Source: Trichobilharzia szidati
Taxonomy: Eukaryota > Platyhelminthes > Trematoda > Strigeidida > Schistosomatidae
DNA length: 64,000 nucleotides
Assembly (NCBI GenBank): GCA_944472155.2
Contig: OX235277.1
Location: 37,272,804 to 37,336,803, forward strand
Direction: 5' to 3'
Each line of letters begins with the position of its first letter. Positions within the stretch are counted from its first letter, which is position 1. The position numbers and the translations under genes were made by a program. The notes below the pieces were generated by a model. It saw only the letters and a list, made by a program, of their open reading frames with translations. It ran no database searches and had not been told where the DNA came from. Shown here piece by piece: positions 11,218 through 21,229 of this stretch.

Positions 11218-11632
11218 ATATTTATATAAGTATTGGTTTTGTAGGGATTTTGTTTGATTGCATGGAGGATTTCATCGTGAGCTGAAATCAGTTAGAGAAC
11301 CACTGGAAAACCTGGGAGTACTGAACAGCTGTTTCGTCCTAGTCTGGGACTCTCCATCAGTACGCACCCACTGGGAATTCGAACTGGCCGCACTATGTCG
11401 TGAATTGGCAGAAGTTAGAATTCAAGGACCATTGGATCGGGTCCCAGTGGCTCAATGGTCTACAAGCTCGCCTTGTAACCAGAAAGCCTTGGGTTCGAAT
11501 CCCGGTGGGTGCGTACTGATGAAGAGTCCCAAACTAGGACGAAACAGCTGTTCAGTACTCCCAGGTTTTCCAGTGGTTCTCTAATTGATGTCAGATCATG
11601 ATGAAATCCTCCATGCAATATTTATATAAGTA
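11218..11632. mobile_element. Palindromic hammerhead-SINE insertion with 15 bp target duplication
   Basis: ATATTTATATAAGTA occurs at 11218-11232 and again at 11618-11632, enclosing 385 bp foreign to the surrounding PLE nuclease frame. The insert has a minus-strand family H 3' half (11260-11395), preceded by an A-rich tail on that strand, and a full plus-strand family H copy (11400-11617). Outer arms GCATGGAGGATTTCATC and GATGAAATCCTCCATGC are exact inverted repeats. Because the host frame resumes correctly after one duplication, the inverted pair entered as a single event. Confidence 0.85.
11513..11558 (+). ncRNA. Hammerhead ribozyme motif with mutated core
   Basis: A type I layout with a very short stem III: stem I GTACTG (11513-11518) with CAGTAC (11553-11558), core ATGAAGA (11519-11525), stem II GTCC/GGAC, GAAAC (11541-11545), loop AGCT and a cleavage triplet GTT. 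The core differs from CUGANGA only at C3, which is A. C3 pairs with catalytic G8, so activity is expected to be lost. The same change is seen in the minus-strand copies at 11331-11376 and 24186-24231. Confidence 0.65.
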
Positions 11633-11810
11633 GAACCAATAGAATATTCCAATGTTGTCGAAAATAAAATGTTCCAAAATGTTTATTAAGACACAGAAAT
11701 TCCCAATGCAATTAATCTGAATAAAAATCCATCGTCATCTATTGTAAAGCACTTATTAATGTCAGGTCACAAAATCAATATTAATGACTACTTCAAATAA
11801 CTAAAGCGTT

Positions 11811-12259
11811 TGTAAAGAGACACTACAAATGTCACACATGCAGGCTTTAAAAGTTGTGAGAATATTCAACTGATTTCACGGTGGTTCTCATCACAGACCA
11901 ACATTAGATTGAGAAATTGTAAAAATAAGACAACACTGCTTAAATATTTTGTCTTTTGAAAGCCCTTACTCACTTAGTTTCATTACATTTCTTTTCACAC
12001 TTCTGTGCACGTTTTTCTAAAGTGTGGCAACTTGAGAGGAGGTAGTTTTATGCAAATTGTTTCTGAATAGCCTTTTCAAACTTCTCAGCAATAGGCATCG
12101 ACACTCTCTTGAGGTATCAAACCGCGAACCATCAGATTAAGCGGTAGACTCCACCTTGAAATAAATTATAATCTCGTATATTCAAAGTCTCAATGTTAAT
12201 CCTTCTTCACTCACAAGTGACTAAACTCAAGATGGGTCCCCTGGAGTTGTTTGTAATGA
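11811..12259. other. Nothing recognised
   Basis: AT-rich spacer with no repeat partner found by eye. Confidence 0.5.
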
Positions 12260-12490
12260 GAAGTTGCGATAGGGTTAGGGTCTGCAAAGTCCGATATGCA
12301 GATAATTATTCACTGGGATCATTGGACAACGGTGCTAATATATCGTTAATTGACGAATATTAGACTGTTATATTTCAACTCAGTAGCTGAGTGGTAGTAT
12401 TATGCCTTTGTAACCTTAAACTCGCAGGTTTGAACTCTGGTAGGGTCACGGATATGTATCAGATCAATACAGATCTGAGTAATGCTGGCC
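12260..12490 (+). repeat. tRNA-like SINE remnant
   Basis: TAGCTGAGTGGTAG (about 12387-12400, A-box-like) and CAGGTTTGAACTCTG (about 12426-12440, B-box-like), 30 bases apart as in a tRNA head. Tail not clear. A GGGTTAGGG run lies at about 12271-12279. Confidence 0.5.
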
Positions 12491-12539
12491 GCTGACAAAA
12501 TTTATCGTGATAAAAAGCTATTCTTATTCCCACTTAGGT

Positions 12540-13070
12540 TCCACTAGGTGGCGTGGCATGTGAAGTCATTCAACAGACTCTTCAGAGAAAATAATAGTCC
12601 GTCTTCGTCTACTTCAGCATATTTTCTAGGTAACAGTGTCTTGATTGCTGTTTCACTGGTCGACTGCCTGAGTTTTAGTATCGAGTGAAAGGCAGCTGTC
12701 AGTGCGAATCTCCAACAGCTTTTCTTGATGCGCGAAATCTCTGAGCTGTACAAAAGCAATGACTTGATATTATTGTTAAAAACTGAGATTTTGTTCTTTG
12801 AAAGAAGTGTTGTGGGTCTCCACACTGTTATCAGAGTAGTGGACACTTGTTTTGCTTTCCCGATCCAATCCTGACTGGCTTTGACATCCCCACTGATGTC
12901 ACCCACCTGTAGTTGGGACGATGCTGACTAAGTCAGGTAGGTGACTGAGACGACTTATGGTAGATTCCTCACGCTGATGTTAATCGGTGTTTTGTGTTGT
13001 TGTTCATGCCAGTGGTGGTGGTGGTGGCGGTTAGATAGCTTCATTAACTCCGTCTTCTATAAATTCATTT
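12540..13070 (-). pseudogene. RTE-A retrotransposon fragment, minus strand
   Basis: The frame 12544-12906 reads DWIGKAKQVSTTLITVWRP, then KNKISVFNNNIKSLLLYSSE, then LTAAFHSILKLRQ. This is the post-RT segment of the RTE family found at 17185, 27290, 29327 and 44120. The upstream part (12907-13070) holds the decayed region that in other copies follows the catalytic block. Both ends truncated; no catalytic residues. Confidence 0.75.
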
Positions 13071-13462
13071 GAAATTGTGTCATATAGCCTTTGAGAATAA
13101 TCTAATAACCTCATAGAGCAGTCCACTTCATATGAGTGACTAATTCAAAGACGAACCTTTAATAATTCCAGTTACATGTCTTTAGATGTGAGGACACTTA
13201 GTGACAGGTATTACGAACTGATGGTGAAGTTACACTTATGGGATTGCTGAATTAAATAAAAAACAAAATTCATTTGGATAATGTGATTTATCGATTGGGA
13301 CAAGTAACATGTCTAGCTTTACCTCCTAATTAGCTCTATCCAATGCTAGAAGAACTCATCAAGTCCAAAAGAATTTTTCACCTGTACTGTCTGGAAATCA
13401 TTCGTATTGAAGATCATCTTGAAGTTCGATAAGCTCTTACTTGACGTTAACGAAACATTACA
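13071..13462. other. Nothing recognised
   Basis: AT-rich spacer; a GGT repeat run (13012-13031) lies just before it, inside the RTE-A fragment. Confidence 0.5.
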
Positions 13463-13740
13463 TTAGAAGTTAATTGATGGATGATAACTAGCAATGGAAT
13501 CCAGGATGCGCATTTCGTCCCATTTGGGACTCATCAACTGGATGTACTCGCATTCCGCAGTGAGTGGTAATGTTCCCTCAAGGCTCGAACCCCATACCCA
13601 TAGTTTCCAACGCCAAAGCGTCCCAAATAGGACGAAATGCACATCCTGGATTCCACTGCTGGTCTCCATCTACCAATTAAATTCTACACAAGAAGCCGAC
13701 ATGTCAACCTGAGACCGAGCACTTCGGTCCAATCAACCGA
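13463..13740. repeat. Sm-alpha-like hammerhead SINE, head-to-head pair
   Basis: Two motifs face outward from a shared centre. On the minus strand, TTGATGA (13531-13537) is followed by GTCCCAAATGGGAC, GAAAT and CATCCTGGATTCC (13496-13511). On the plus strand, GTCCCAAATAGGAC with GAAAT (13620-13639) runs into CATCCTGGATTCCACTGC. The trailing CCTGGATTCCACTGC is the stem I arm after the cleavage site in the well-known schistosome Sm-alpha ribozyme. The minus core has C3 changed to U; the plus core has lost CUGAUGA altogether. A B box (minus strand, plus-strand bases CTCGAACCCC) lies between. Confidence 0.75.
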
Positions 13741-14169
13741 TGGGAATATCTAAAATCCACTTTAAAGAAAAAAAAGAAACATTACATTAATAGAAGAATA
13801 TGTTCAGAGATTTAAAAAAATAAAATCAATATTAACTGTTTCATAAGGATGAATCAACTTGCAGAAAAGGGTTTTATTTCTTCATTGTGGACTAAGGCAA
13901 ACATAAAGCGATGAACGGTAATATGATACTGATCCAATATGTGTGTGATCTGAAATCGAAACAAAGTTATTTTTAGCACTAAGCAGTCGTTTCACTTATT
14001 TAACGACAATCTCATCTTTCAGCATAGGTGAATGGATTATTTCAGAATAATTAGTCAAACAGGAGAATAATTTGAACCGTCGCGAAATTCGCGAACAACT
14101 TCTCACTGAGTGTGACTTGTGCTACTGATAAGATTTCGTAAGTAGTATGTTCAGTGTCTAATGTCACAC
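13741..14169. other. Nothing recognised
   Basis: AT-rich spacer. Confidence 0.5.
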
Positions 14170-14763
14170 AAACTCAAAGTCTTACAGGCGAAAACCAACA
14201 AACTGGCTTAAAAGGCGAGGCAGGTAGCGAAAACAGGACTCCAGGTGAACATAGAGAAGACGGAGGTGAGGAAGATAAACAACCATCGGGAGGAATTCGA
14301 AAGAGGTCACCTCCTTCACTTATCTAGGCAGGATCGTTTCAACTACAGTTAGTAGAAATGATGAGAATGCCAAACCCGGAATTGGAAAGGCAAGAAACAC
14401 CTTCATCACGCTGAAATCAGTGTGAAAATTTTCTGCAATCAGAATAAAGAATAAGATAAGGATTTCCAAAACGAATGTCAGATAAGTCAGGAAATTAACT
14501 CAAGAATCACGAAAAGCATTTCCAGCAGGCTGCTGCAGATTTTGTTTCAACACCTACTTTTGCTGACTGTATGCTGAAGACCGGCTGGTAAGCTTGGGAA
14601 CGAACCGATCAAGCCCCTGTCGCTCAGTAAATATGTTTAAGGGAATGCGGATGGATTGGACATTCTCCGAGACAACCATCGGGTGACATCACCCCCAGGT
14701 CCTCGAATGGAATGAAATGGCGAAAAGGAGAAAGGAAACATCCTGTGAAAGGATATAGAAGAC
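14170..14763 (+). pseudogene. RTE-A retrotransposon fragment, plus strand
   Basis: Shifting plus frames give KEVTSFTYLGRIVSTT (about 14300-14350), IGKARNTFITLK (about 14380-14415), KNKIRISKTNV, then MRMDWTFSETTIG (about 14645-14685) and VLEWNEMAKRRKE. These are the connection and C-terminal segments of RTE-A in the right order. Many stops. Abuts a minus-strand hammerhead SINE at 14764. Confidence 0.75.
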
Positions 14764-15045
14764 ATGGAGAACTACGTAGCTATTTCGTCCTTGTTTGGGA
14801 CTCTTCATAAGTACGCACGCATAGCACAACGCGACAGAGATCAAACCCAAGATTTTCGGTTACAAGACGAGCTCGTCGACGATTCATCCCCATTTGATGG
14901 GAATCCGATGTCCAGTTCATCAATCCTAACTTCTGCCAATTCGCCATGCACGGCAAGATCACCAATACCAGTGACATCGGTGAATATCTATCCTTACGCA
15001 TAACTTGGTGCATCCCGCTGATCACAACCTCCCACTGAGGTTTCG
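14764..15045 (-). repeat. Hammerhead SINE (family H), minus strand
   Basis: Motif at about 14775-14820 (on the minus strand: core TATGAAGA, stem II GTCC/GGAC kept, GAAAT). The head follows to 15045 with a worn B box and the conserved block that on the plus strand reads CTTCTGCCAATTCGCC. Tail 3' end lost at the junction with the RTE fragment. Confidence 0.7.
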
Positions 15046-15069
15046 AGTAACTTCATCATGTAGTCAGTC

Positions 15070-15250
15070 ACTTATGGCTTAATTGACAGAACTGGCATTC
15101 ATAGAGGGTCATTAGACTCTGTCCTAGTGACTGGATAGCTCTCCTTTTATCCTGAAAGTTCTGGGTTCGTTCCTTGGCCGACAATTTGTACATCCAGTAC
15201 TCTAAGAGAGATCACTTCATGTCCAAATTTGATGTCAATTTGTCATGAAA
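15070..15250 (+). repeat. SINE fragment facing the previous copy
   Basis: CTTAATTGACAGAACTGGCATTCAT and a B box GGGTTCGTTCC (about 15162-15172) are recognisable; the hammerhead region has decayed. Together with 14764-15045 it makes a head-to-head pair. Confidence 0.45.
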
Positions 15251-15744
15251 TCATGCCCATATTTAACTGACTAACATTTAATGATTGGGTGAGGAAATAA
15301 TTCAAGGCCATTTTTTGTGATATTGATTCATCCATTACCAGTATTCTAAGTCTAAATATTGTGAATAGAAAGAATGTATGGGTCATTTAAATTTAAAAAT
15401 CGATTTCTAGTGAAAAAAAGAAGGCTATTTAACACTTACGCAGTATACATATAAATACGACTACGATGTATTGATTTTTTATATTATATATTTTCAAGAG
15501 TGCTGATGACATTTTTATAATTATATATAAGAGGTCAGCAAGTGCACGCAGCAGTACATAAATGTTTATGCCAACAAACATGCATATATAAATATGCCTG
15601 TATACAAACAAAATTTCAGGTACATCAATATAATATACTGTAATTATATAAAGGCAGAGGCTTAGAAAGAGTGAGAAAGAGAGAGAGAACAAGTGCACTC
15701 TATGTTGATCACTTAATTTTGGAACTTTATAACCAAATTCGACT
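15251..15744. other. AT-rich DNA, nothing recognised
   Basis: The minus frame 15429-15758 is a low-complexity translation over AT repeats and a GAGAGA tract (15670-15688). Confidence 0.55.
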
Positions 15745-15915
15745 TCAGGGATCATCATGAGCTGACATCGACTAGAGAACCACTGGAAAACCTGGGAGTA
15801 ATGGGCGGCTGTTTCATCCCGGTTTGGGGCTTTTCATCAGTATTCACCCACCGGGGTTCGAATCCTGTTACTAGGCGAACTTGTAGGCTATTAAGCCATT
15901 AGGACCCTTTAAATA
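15745..15915 (-). repeat. Hammerhead SINE (family H), minus strand, 5'-truncated
   Basis: Tail at 15755-15800 (CATGAGCTGACATCGACTAG), motif at 15800-15850 (core ATGAAAA, GAAAC kept), B box at about 15856 (plus strand GGGTTCGAATCC). Ends in the head near 15912. Confidence 0.7.
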
Positions 15916-16019
15916 ACTGGACCGAAATGTTCTCATCTGTATTGACGTGTCGGATCCCAGTACGGACCCTTCACCGACGTTTGAGGATTAATCTGAAGTA
16001 ATTTGACGGAAGGTGATTA

Positions 16020-16300
16020 ACAGTGTGGAACCCAGGATTAGATTTCGTTCTTTTTGGGACTTGTCCGATGGATGCGTCTGCATTCCCCACTGTATTCCCA
16101 ATCGAACTGATTCTCGTTGATCAAGATGTGTCTAGTGGATAATGCTGTGGCTTTTGGAATGATGGTTATTGGGTTCAAGTCTCACTAGGAACACCATCAC
16201 TCACTGAGTAGAATGTAGGTACGCGCAGTTGACGAGTCCCGAATAGGACGAAATGCGTATCCTGATTTGTAGTTCCAGTTACCGCCAACATAACTACTGG
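16020..16300. repeat. Sm-alpha-like hammerhead SINE, head-to-head pair
   Basis: Minus-strand half at about 16024-16105 (plus-strand TGGAACCCAGGATTAG is the reversed stem I arm; GAAAT and GTCCC present, CUGAUGA lost). Plus-strand copy at 16120-16300: A-box-like TCTAGTGGATAATGCTGTGG, B box GGGTTCAAGTCTC (about 16170), then the ribozyme motif at 16221-16290. Confidence 0.75.
16221..16290 (+). ncRNA. Sm-alpha-type hammerhead motif, near-complete
   Basis: TTGACGA (16229-16235), stem II GTCC-CGAATA-GGAC (16236-16249), GAAAT (16250-16254), GCGTATC then CCTGATTTGTAG, the trailing cleavage and stem I arm. The core needs CUGANGA; here C3 is U, as in the copy at 13531. Sharing the same change in two copies suggests a subfamily that spread after losing the C, or repeated C-to-T decay at a CpG-free site. 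Confidence 0.6.
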
Positions 16301-16689
16301 TTGTTGTATCGTTGACATGCTACGTCAATACATTCAAATAGAATACAATGTTGAGGATATTTAGGGGAAAAAATATTAGAACATATATCTAATTAGTACG
16401 GCTGAACCATAGACTCAGCACATAGAACGAGAGCGAAATGGCGTTCAAGCCTCGTTGAACGTATTATTTGTTAGAGCAAAACTTAAAACACGTTAAGCAT
16501 CTGTGAACTGAGCAAACGTTTATTTAGTTAATATTAATTGGATTCAGTTTGGCGGGTTCAATTTGGCCCCAGATTTATTTTGGAGCTACAGAAGGTGTAC
16601 TACACACACACGCATCAAACAAAAGTTATATTACAATCTAAAAGTGGTCAAACGGATTGGTGTTGGTCAGAGAGCCAGTGAAAGCCAAC
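16301..16689. other. Nothing recognised
   Basis: AT-rich spacer; the plus frame 16563-16949 runs into the next SINE and is not a gene. Confidence 0.5.
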
Positions 16690-17175
16690 AGTGCATAATA
16701 GACAGCTATTTCACTCCCGTTTGGGACTCTTCAACAGTTCTCGCTCGCCAGGATCAAAACCCAGAACCCTCCAGTAAAAGGGGCAAGGCAGTATACCGTT
16801 CAACCACCGGGACAAAATTCAACAGCCCATCAATTCTAGCTTCTGCCAACTTGCGATACATAATGAGACCAGTAGTAGCCAATCTTATTGATGAATATCC
16901 ATCCTTACGCCCAACTTGGTGGACCCCTATGGTCACAACTTCCCACTAAAACTTCAGGCGACTTCACGTTGAGCGAATCTTCGGAGATTAGAATTCACGG
17001 ACTATTAGACGCCGTTCCAGTGGCTGAAAAGCATACGAATTCGCCTTGTAAACTGAAGGTTTTGGGTTCGATCCTCACCGGTGGGGTCGTGGGTGGGTAC
17101 AGATGAAGAGTCCTAGTGACAAGGGTGAAACAACTATCCGGTATTCCTTACTGGTCTTTAGTAGTTGTCTAACTG
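16690..17175. repeat. Hammerhead SINE (family H), head-to-head pair
   Basis: Minus copy 16690-16950: motif at about 16700-16745 (core TTGAAGA, GAAAT), worn B box, and the conserved head block ending with plus-strand CTTCTGCCAACTTGCG. Plus copy 16960-17175: head GTTAGAATTCACGG type (TTAGAATTCACGGAC), A box GTGGCTGAAAAG, B box GGGTTCGATCC, motif at about 17098-17145 (core AGATGAAGAG, stem II disturbed, GAAAC kept). The 5' heads face each other. Confidence 0.75.
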
Positions 17176-17184
17176 AAATCAGTT

Positions 17185-18260
17185 TATTATTAATGTTCCC
17201 TTGGGTTCCTAGTGGAACATAGGGCTTCAACTACACGTCTCCATTTGCTTCTGTCTTCTGCTGTACTTTTCACTTGCATCAATGTTAATCCATACTGTTT
17301 CAACTCCTCTTCACACGATCTCCTCCATGTCACCCTTGGACGTCCCACTCGCCGCTTCCCTTTCGGGTTCCACTCGAGTGATGGCCTGATGCGCGATGTC
17401 ACCCAGTGGCCTCCTCAGCGAGTGTCCAATCCATTTCCACTTTCTCCTGCATATTTGTTGTTGAGCGATTGGTTCTTGTTTTGTTTGTACCCATAGTTTC
17501 CTGTTGGTGATTCTTTCCGGCGGCCATCTGATCTTCAGTATAGAACGAAGACAGTTGTTGATAAAGGTCTCCAACCTGTTGGAAATACTCTTTGTGACCC
17601 GCTGGCCAAGTTTCTGATTCGTATAGAAGAACTGACTGACTTGACGTTTGTATTGAAAATCCGAATTTTGTTGTTGATGCAGGCTGAGTGACGAAGATTT
17701 CCAGATTGGTTTCAGGTTGATGAATGTGTTTCTCGCCTTCCCGATCGATTCTCGATTTGACATCCTCGTCCGTTCCTCCTCCTGTAGTTGAGACAATGCT
17801 CCCTAGATAAGTGAAAGAAGTAACCTCTTTCAAATCCCTCCCGTTGATGGTGATTGGTGTTGGATGTTGCCACTGTTGTTGTTGTTGTTGGTTGGTTATT
17901 TTCATAATCTCCGTCTTGTCTATGTTCACCTGGAGTCCTGTCTTCTCTGGCTGCTTCTTCGACCAGTTTGTCGGTTTTCGCTTGTAAGTCTTCGATCCTG
18001 TGTGACATCAAACATAAATCATCCACGCGCGAAATCCAGGTCTTCTAGGTTCTTCACGTCGGTCCAGGATATCCCTGTCTTCTCGGTTCCCACTGTCTGA
18101 CGCATAATCCAGTCCACCACAATTAGGAATAACATTGGTGATAATAAGCACCCTTGTCTGACTCGTGTGTTTACTCCAAAAGCCTCACTGAGTTTTCCGT
18201 TGTGGATCACTTGACGTGTGCCGTTGTCGTACATCTGTTGAATAAGGTTGATGAATATTT
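17185..18260 (-). pseudogene. RTE-A retrotransposon, RT to 3' end, minus strand
   Basis: The order on the minus strand is right for RTE. MYDNGTRQVIHNGKLSEAF and VRQGCLLSPMLFLIVVDW (18234 downward) are RT blocks, followed by a catalytic block spoiled by an insertion (FAR-V-DDLCLMS near 18020). Next come EVTSFTYLGSIVSTTGG, FINNCLRSILKIRWPPER and WKWIGHSLRRP, and finally the C-terminal [19 protein letters not shown]. The end is the family 3' terminus with GGAACCCAAGGGAACATTAATAATAA (17185-17210, minus). At least three frame changes. Endonuclease absent (5' truncation). Confidence 0.85.
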
Positions 18261-18984
18261 GGGGGCCAGTGTACTATTCAACAATTATAATGTATCAAAA
18301 TTACCCACCTCAACAATGCCATTGATTAGCTGGGCTTTACAAGTCACAGAATTCTCCAGGACAAAACAAGTATTGTAGAATAAAATTGGCGAAGTTAAAC
18401 AATCGGTTCCAAGGGGTGAGAACGCTCCAATGGCCTTGAATACATGCTAGTTATTGGCTAACGACACGTGTCATTATTATAGCGCAAATGTGGATGCTAT
18501 TCACCAACTAAGGAGCAAATTTCACCCAGATCGTGTTTTTAAGTACCGTGTGGACAATGTACTAATAGCTCTTTAGGGTTAAGGTTAGGGTCAGTGTTAT
18601 AATTAAGATTAGGGTTAGGTCTGGGTTTGGTATGATTTGTTTTAATTTGTATTATTGTCTACATTTTCCCTAGTAGTTAGTCGTCTATCCTCTAACTAGA
18701 AACCATAGTAAATCAACCGAGGACTTTTGGGGAAGACTGCAATACAGCATAAGAGCGATAAACAGGTCATAAAGGAAGTTCACCTTAAGTCCCATGTACA
18801 GGAACTGGTCTAACTTAAAAACTGATACTCCTCATTATAATTGGGAGCTATTTTTAAGTCATGTCAGAGGGAGATACCCTGTTTAGTGGCTTTTCATGCA
18901 TTTTCTTGTAATTAAAAGTCAATTTTTGTACAAAAATTACTTATTTTTATGATTGATCGGCTCAAGGTCACTCATGCATTCACA
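18261..18984. other. Spacer with telomere-like runs
   Basis: TAGGGTTAAGGTTAGGGTCAG at 18574-18594 and GATTAGGGTTAGG at about 18608-18620 resemble interrupted TTAGGG repeats. Otherwise nothing recognised. Confidence 0.5.
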
Positions 18985-20100
18985 TCCTTTGGGAATAACC
19001 TTGTTGACTTAGAATATGCAGATGATATAGTTCTTCTAGGTGAAGACTCTGAAAAAATGCAGAGTCTTCTGAAAACACCTTGAGCTGCAATCTGAGTATG
19101 TTGGGCATGCAGTTCGCTCCCATCAGATGTAAGATGATGCTACAGGACTGCACTAGACTACATTGACTCCTAGCTTAGAAATAGGGAGTGAAATGGTAGG
19201 GCGTGTTGACCACTCCAATTATTTGGGGACTAGCATCAGACAATGCCGGTGGGTTGGTGGCTGGCGAAATCTCAACACAGATACAGAAGGCTAATTTGCC
19301 ACATGCCAACTGACGTCATCTCTGGCCTAGTAGATGTGATTTCCGACCTTCAACCAAAGGGCGTGTGTACTGCTTAGGAGTTCGCTCTGTCCTCCTTTAT
19401 GGCTGTGAAACATGGCCACTGAAAGGGGAAGATGCGAAAAGGCTAGCTGTCTTTGATCATAGGTGTCTGCGTTCCATCTCCCATGTGAAGTGGTATAATA
19501 GGGTGAGCAATATTGAATTGGTTAGGCGTCCAGTGCTGGGTAAGGAGGGGAAATCAACAGAGGAGGTTGTGAAGTTACACTGACTGAGATGGTCAGCACA
19601 TGTGCTACGCACGCATGTCTAGCCATTGATCGCCTTCCTTGACAAAAGGCAATGTTAGCTGACATAAGATGGATCAGGTTGGAAAAGAACCAGTGGTGGT
19701 CAAACGAAAACACGGATTCATCAGTCAATGAAATCCACAACAGTTAGTTTAAGCCAGCTAGCCAGCAACGTAGAGAGGTGTAGACTTCTTGACTGCTGGT
19801 TGGGGTCCTCGGGATGGTAAAAACCAGTGAAGGCTGGTGACAATTGGTGATATGGCTCAAAATCGTTGTCATTGTCTGCCGCAGATGCATTCATTCTTTG
19901 TAATTTATAATATCCAATAAAATTCTATTGTTCTTCCAAATTACTATTCTTTTTGCCTCATATCTCTGTTTACTATCACTATTTCTGCATTTCATTTAAC
20001 TCTTTTCCCTTGCTTTGTGTGCTACAAGGAGGAAGTGTGGCGACTTGAACTGCTGCACATCTGTGCAAATTTCTACGTTGAAGCCAGTCAGTCACTCATT
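18985..20100 (+). pseudogene. RTE-B retrotransposon, RT to 3' end, plus strand
   Basis: LVDLEYADDIVLLGEDSEKM (about 19000-19060) is an intact YADD catalytic block. After several frame breaks, 19365-19583 gives [18 protein letters not shown] and [20 protein letters not shown]. Later segments around 19780-19880 (WGPR, IGDMAQNRC type) and a 3' untranslated end (to AAGCCAGTCAGTCACTCATT, about 20100) match 35106-35445 and 41430-41775. The endonuclease is missing. This family is distinct from RTE-A. Confidence 0.8.
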
Positions 20101-20880
20101 CCTTGGGAACCAGTAATTTAACTTTGCCCAGAAATCAAATGTCAGAAGTATCTGATGCCCAAGTGGAATATTCCCAACAAGATGGAATCAAAAGTCTGTC
20201 AGTGACAAGAATTAATCACACACGAAACGCTTCTCGCAGCTAGTCAAATGATGTCAGAATGACCTTCTTACTTCAGTTAAAACAAAATCACAATCGTAGC
20301 AAAAAAACACAATCAACACCATCACACAACTACAAAGAGATGCATTAAAATTAGAGATTAAACAAGAACAAAGATAAAAAAATAAATTAGGATTAGGTCA
20401 ACAGGTGAGATTATAGCTTAGGAGAAAAGAGGATAATAATTATAATAAAGGTTAGTTGAACTAGCCGAATAAGCATCAATAAATATTGTAATTAGAAGGA
20501 TTTTCTAAAACAATTATTCGGTTACAATCGTTAAGATAGAAAGAATTAGCCTAAAACAAAAAACTGTCCATTTAAAAAAGAAACAATAATTTCGATAAAT
20601 CGATAGTGGTTGGTGTCCTTTAATAAACCAATAATTTATAGATTTACTTGCTTAGTAATTAATCTGTATATGCGAGTGTGAGTGAGTATGCTTGCGTGCG
20701 TACGCAGGTTTGTTTCTCTCGCTCTCTCTGTCTATCTGCAAGTCCTATCTTTACCATTCAATCTGTATACATATCTATGAATATATATGTGCAAGTCCAA
20801 AATTAATATCCGTTTAATTGTCCTAGTTTTAAGTAAGTTAGGGGACAGAGAAATGTGTAATCAATCTATTTAAATTTTAG
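20101..20880. other. Nothing recognised
   Basis: AT-rich, with a CT-rich run at about 20710-20735. Confidence 0.5.
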
Positions 20881-21175
20881 GTTAGATTACGGAGTGATAT
20901 CAGTTAGAGAACCATTGAAAACCAGCAAGGATTACTGGACATCTGTTTCGTCCTAGTTTGTGATTCATCGGCAGTGCGCACCCACTGAGTTTCAAATCCA
21001 GTGGCTGAATGGCATACGAGCTCGCTAGCCTTGTAGCCGGAAGGTCCTAGGTTTGAACCCCAGTGGTTGGGTGCGTACTACTGATGATTCCCAAACTAGG
21101 ACGAAACAGCTGTCCAGTACACCCTGGTGACTGGTTTTCAATGGTTCTCTAACTGATATCAATCCGTGGTGGTTT
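20881..21175. repeat. Hammerhead SINE (family H), head-to-head pair
   Basis: Minus-strand 3' half at 20885-21000 (motif at 20935-20980, core CCGATGA, GAAAC kept) joined directly to a plus copy at 21001-21175 with A box GTGGCTGAATGG, B box GGTTTGAACCCC and the motif at 21075-21120. The outer arms match as inverted repeats from the motif to the tails. Confidence 0.8.
21075..21120 (+). ncRNA. Hammerhead ribozyme motif with intact core bases
   Basis: CTGATGA (21081-21087), stem II TTCC-CAAACTA-GGAC, GAAAC (21103-21107), loop AGCT, GTC cleavage triplet (21112-21114), stem I GTACTA (21075-21080) with CAGTAC (21115-21120). This is the only family H copy in the window keeping CUGANGA and GAAA. The closing pairs next to the core are weakened: A-C in stem I, U-C in stem II. 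Activity is therefore uncertain. Confidence 0.65.
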
Positions 21176-21229
21176 GACCTGAAACAAATAGGATCCTTAC
21201 AAAATAGTTTTTTGAAAATTTAAATTTAA

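Larger units (their letters stand above)
10575..11810 (+). pseudogene. Penelope-like element with terminal repeat and split GIY-YIG domain
   Basis: The first ~340 bases (10575-10915) match 32035-32385 closely and form the pseudo-LTR/leader of this PLE family. Then a plus-strand frame (11001-11220) gives LPFRGDQIMHLTAQRPRAA and YIYKFFCSCGDIYIS, the linker and the start of the GIY-YIG nuclease. A palindromic SINE unit (11233-11617) interrupts it inside a 15 bp duplication. After it the frame picks up as SRTNRIFQC and, further on, SSSIVKHLLMSGHKININ (about 11735-11790), which fits the nuclease C-terminal half. No reverse transcriptase is present. Confidence 0.8.

Noticed and set aside
13494..13712. 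72-codon frame across the Sm-alpha pair
   Set aside because: Translation of palindromic SINE sequence; frames appear on both strands for the same reason.
14764..15025. Protein-coding frames of 79 and 81 codons on both strands
   Set aside because: They lie entirely in a family H SINE.
17864..18100. Plus-strand 78-codon frame beginning with a Leu run
   Set aside because: Antisense shadow of the RTE-A connection region with its Gln/Thr-rich repeats.
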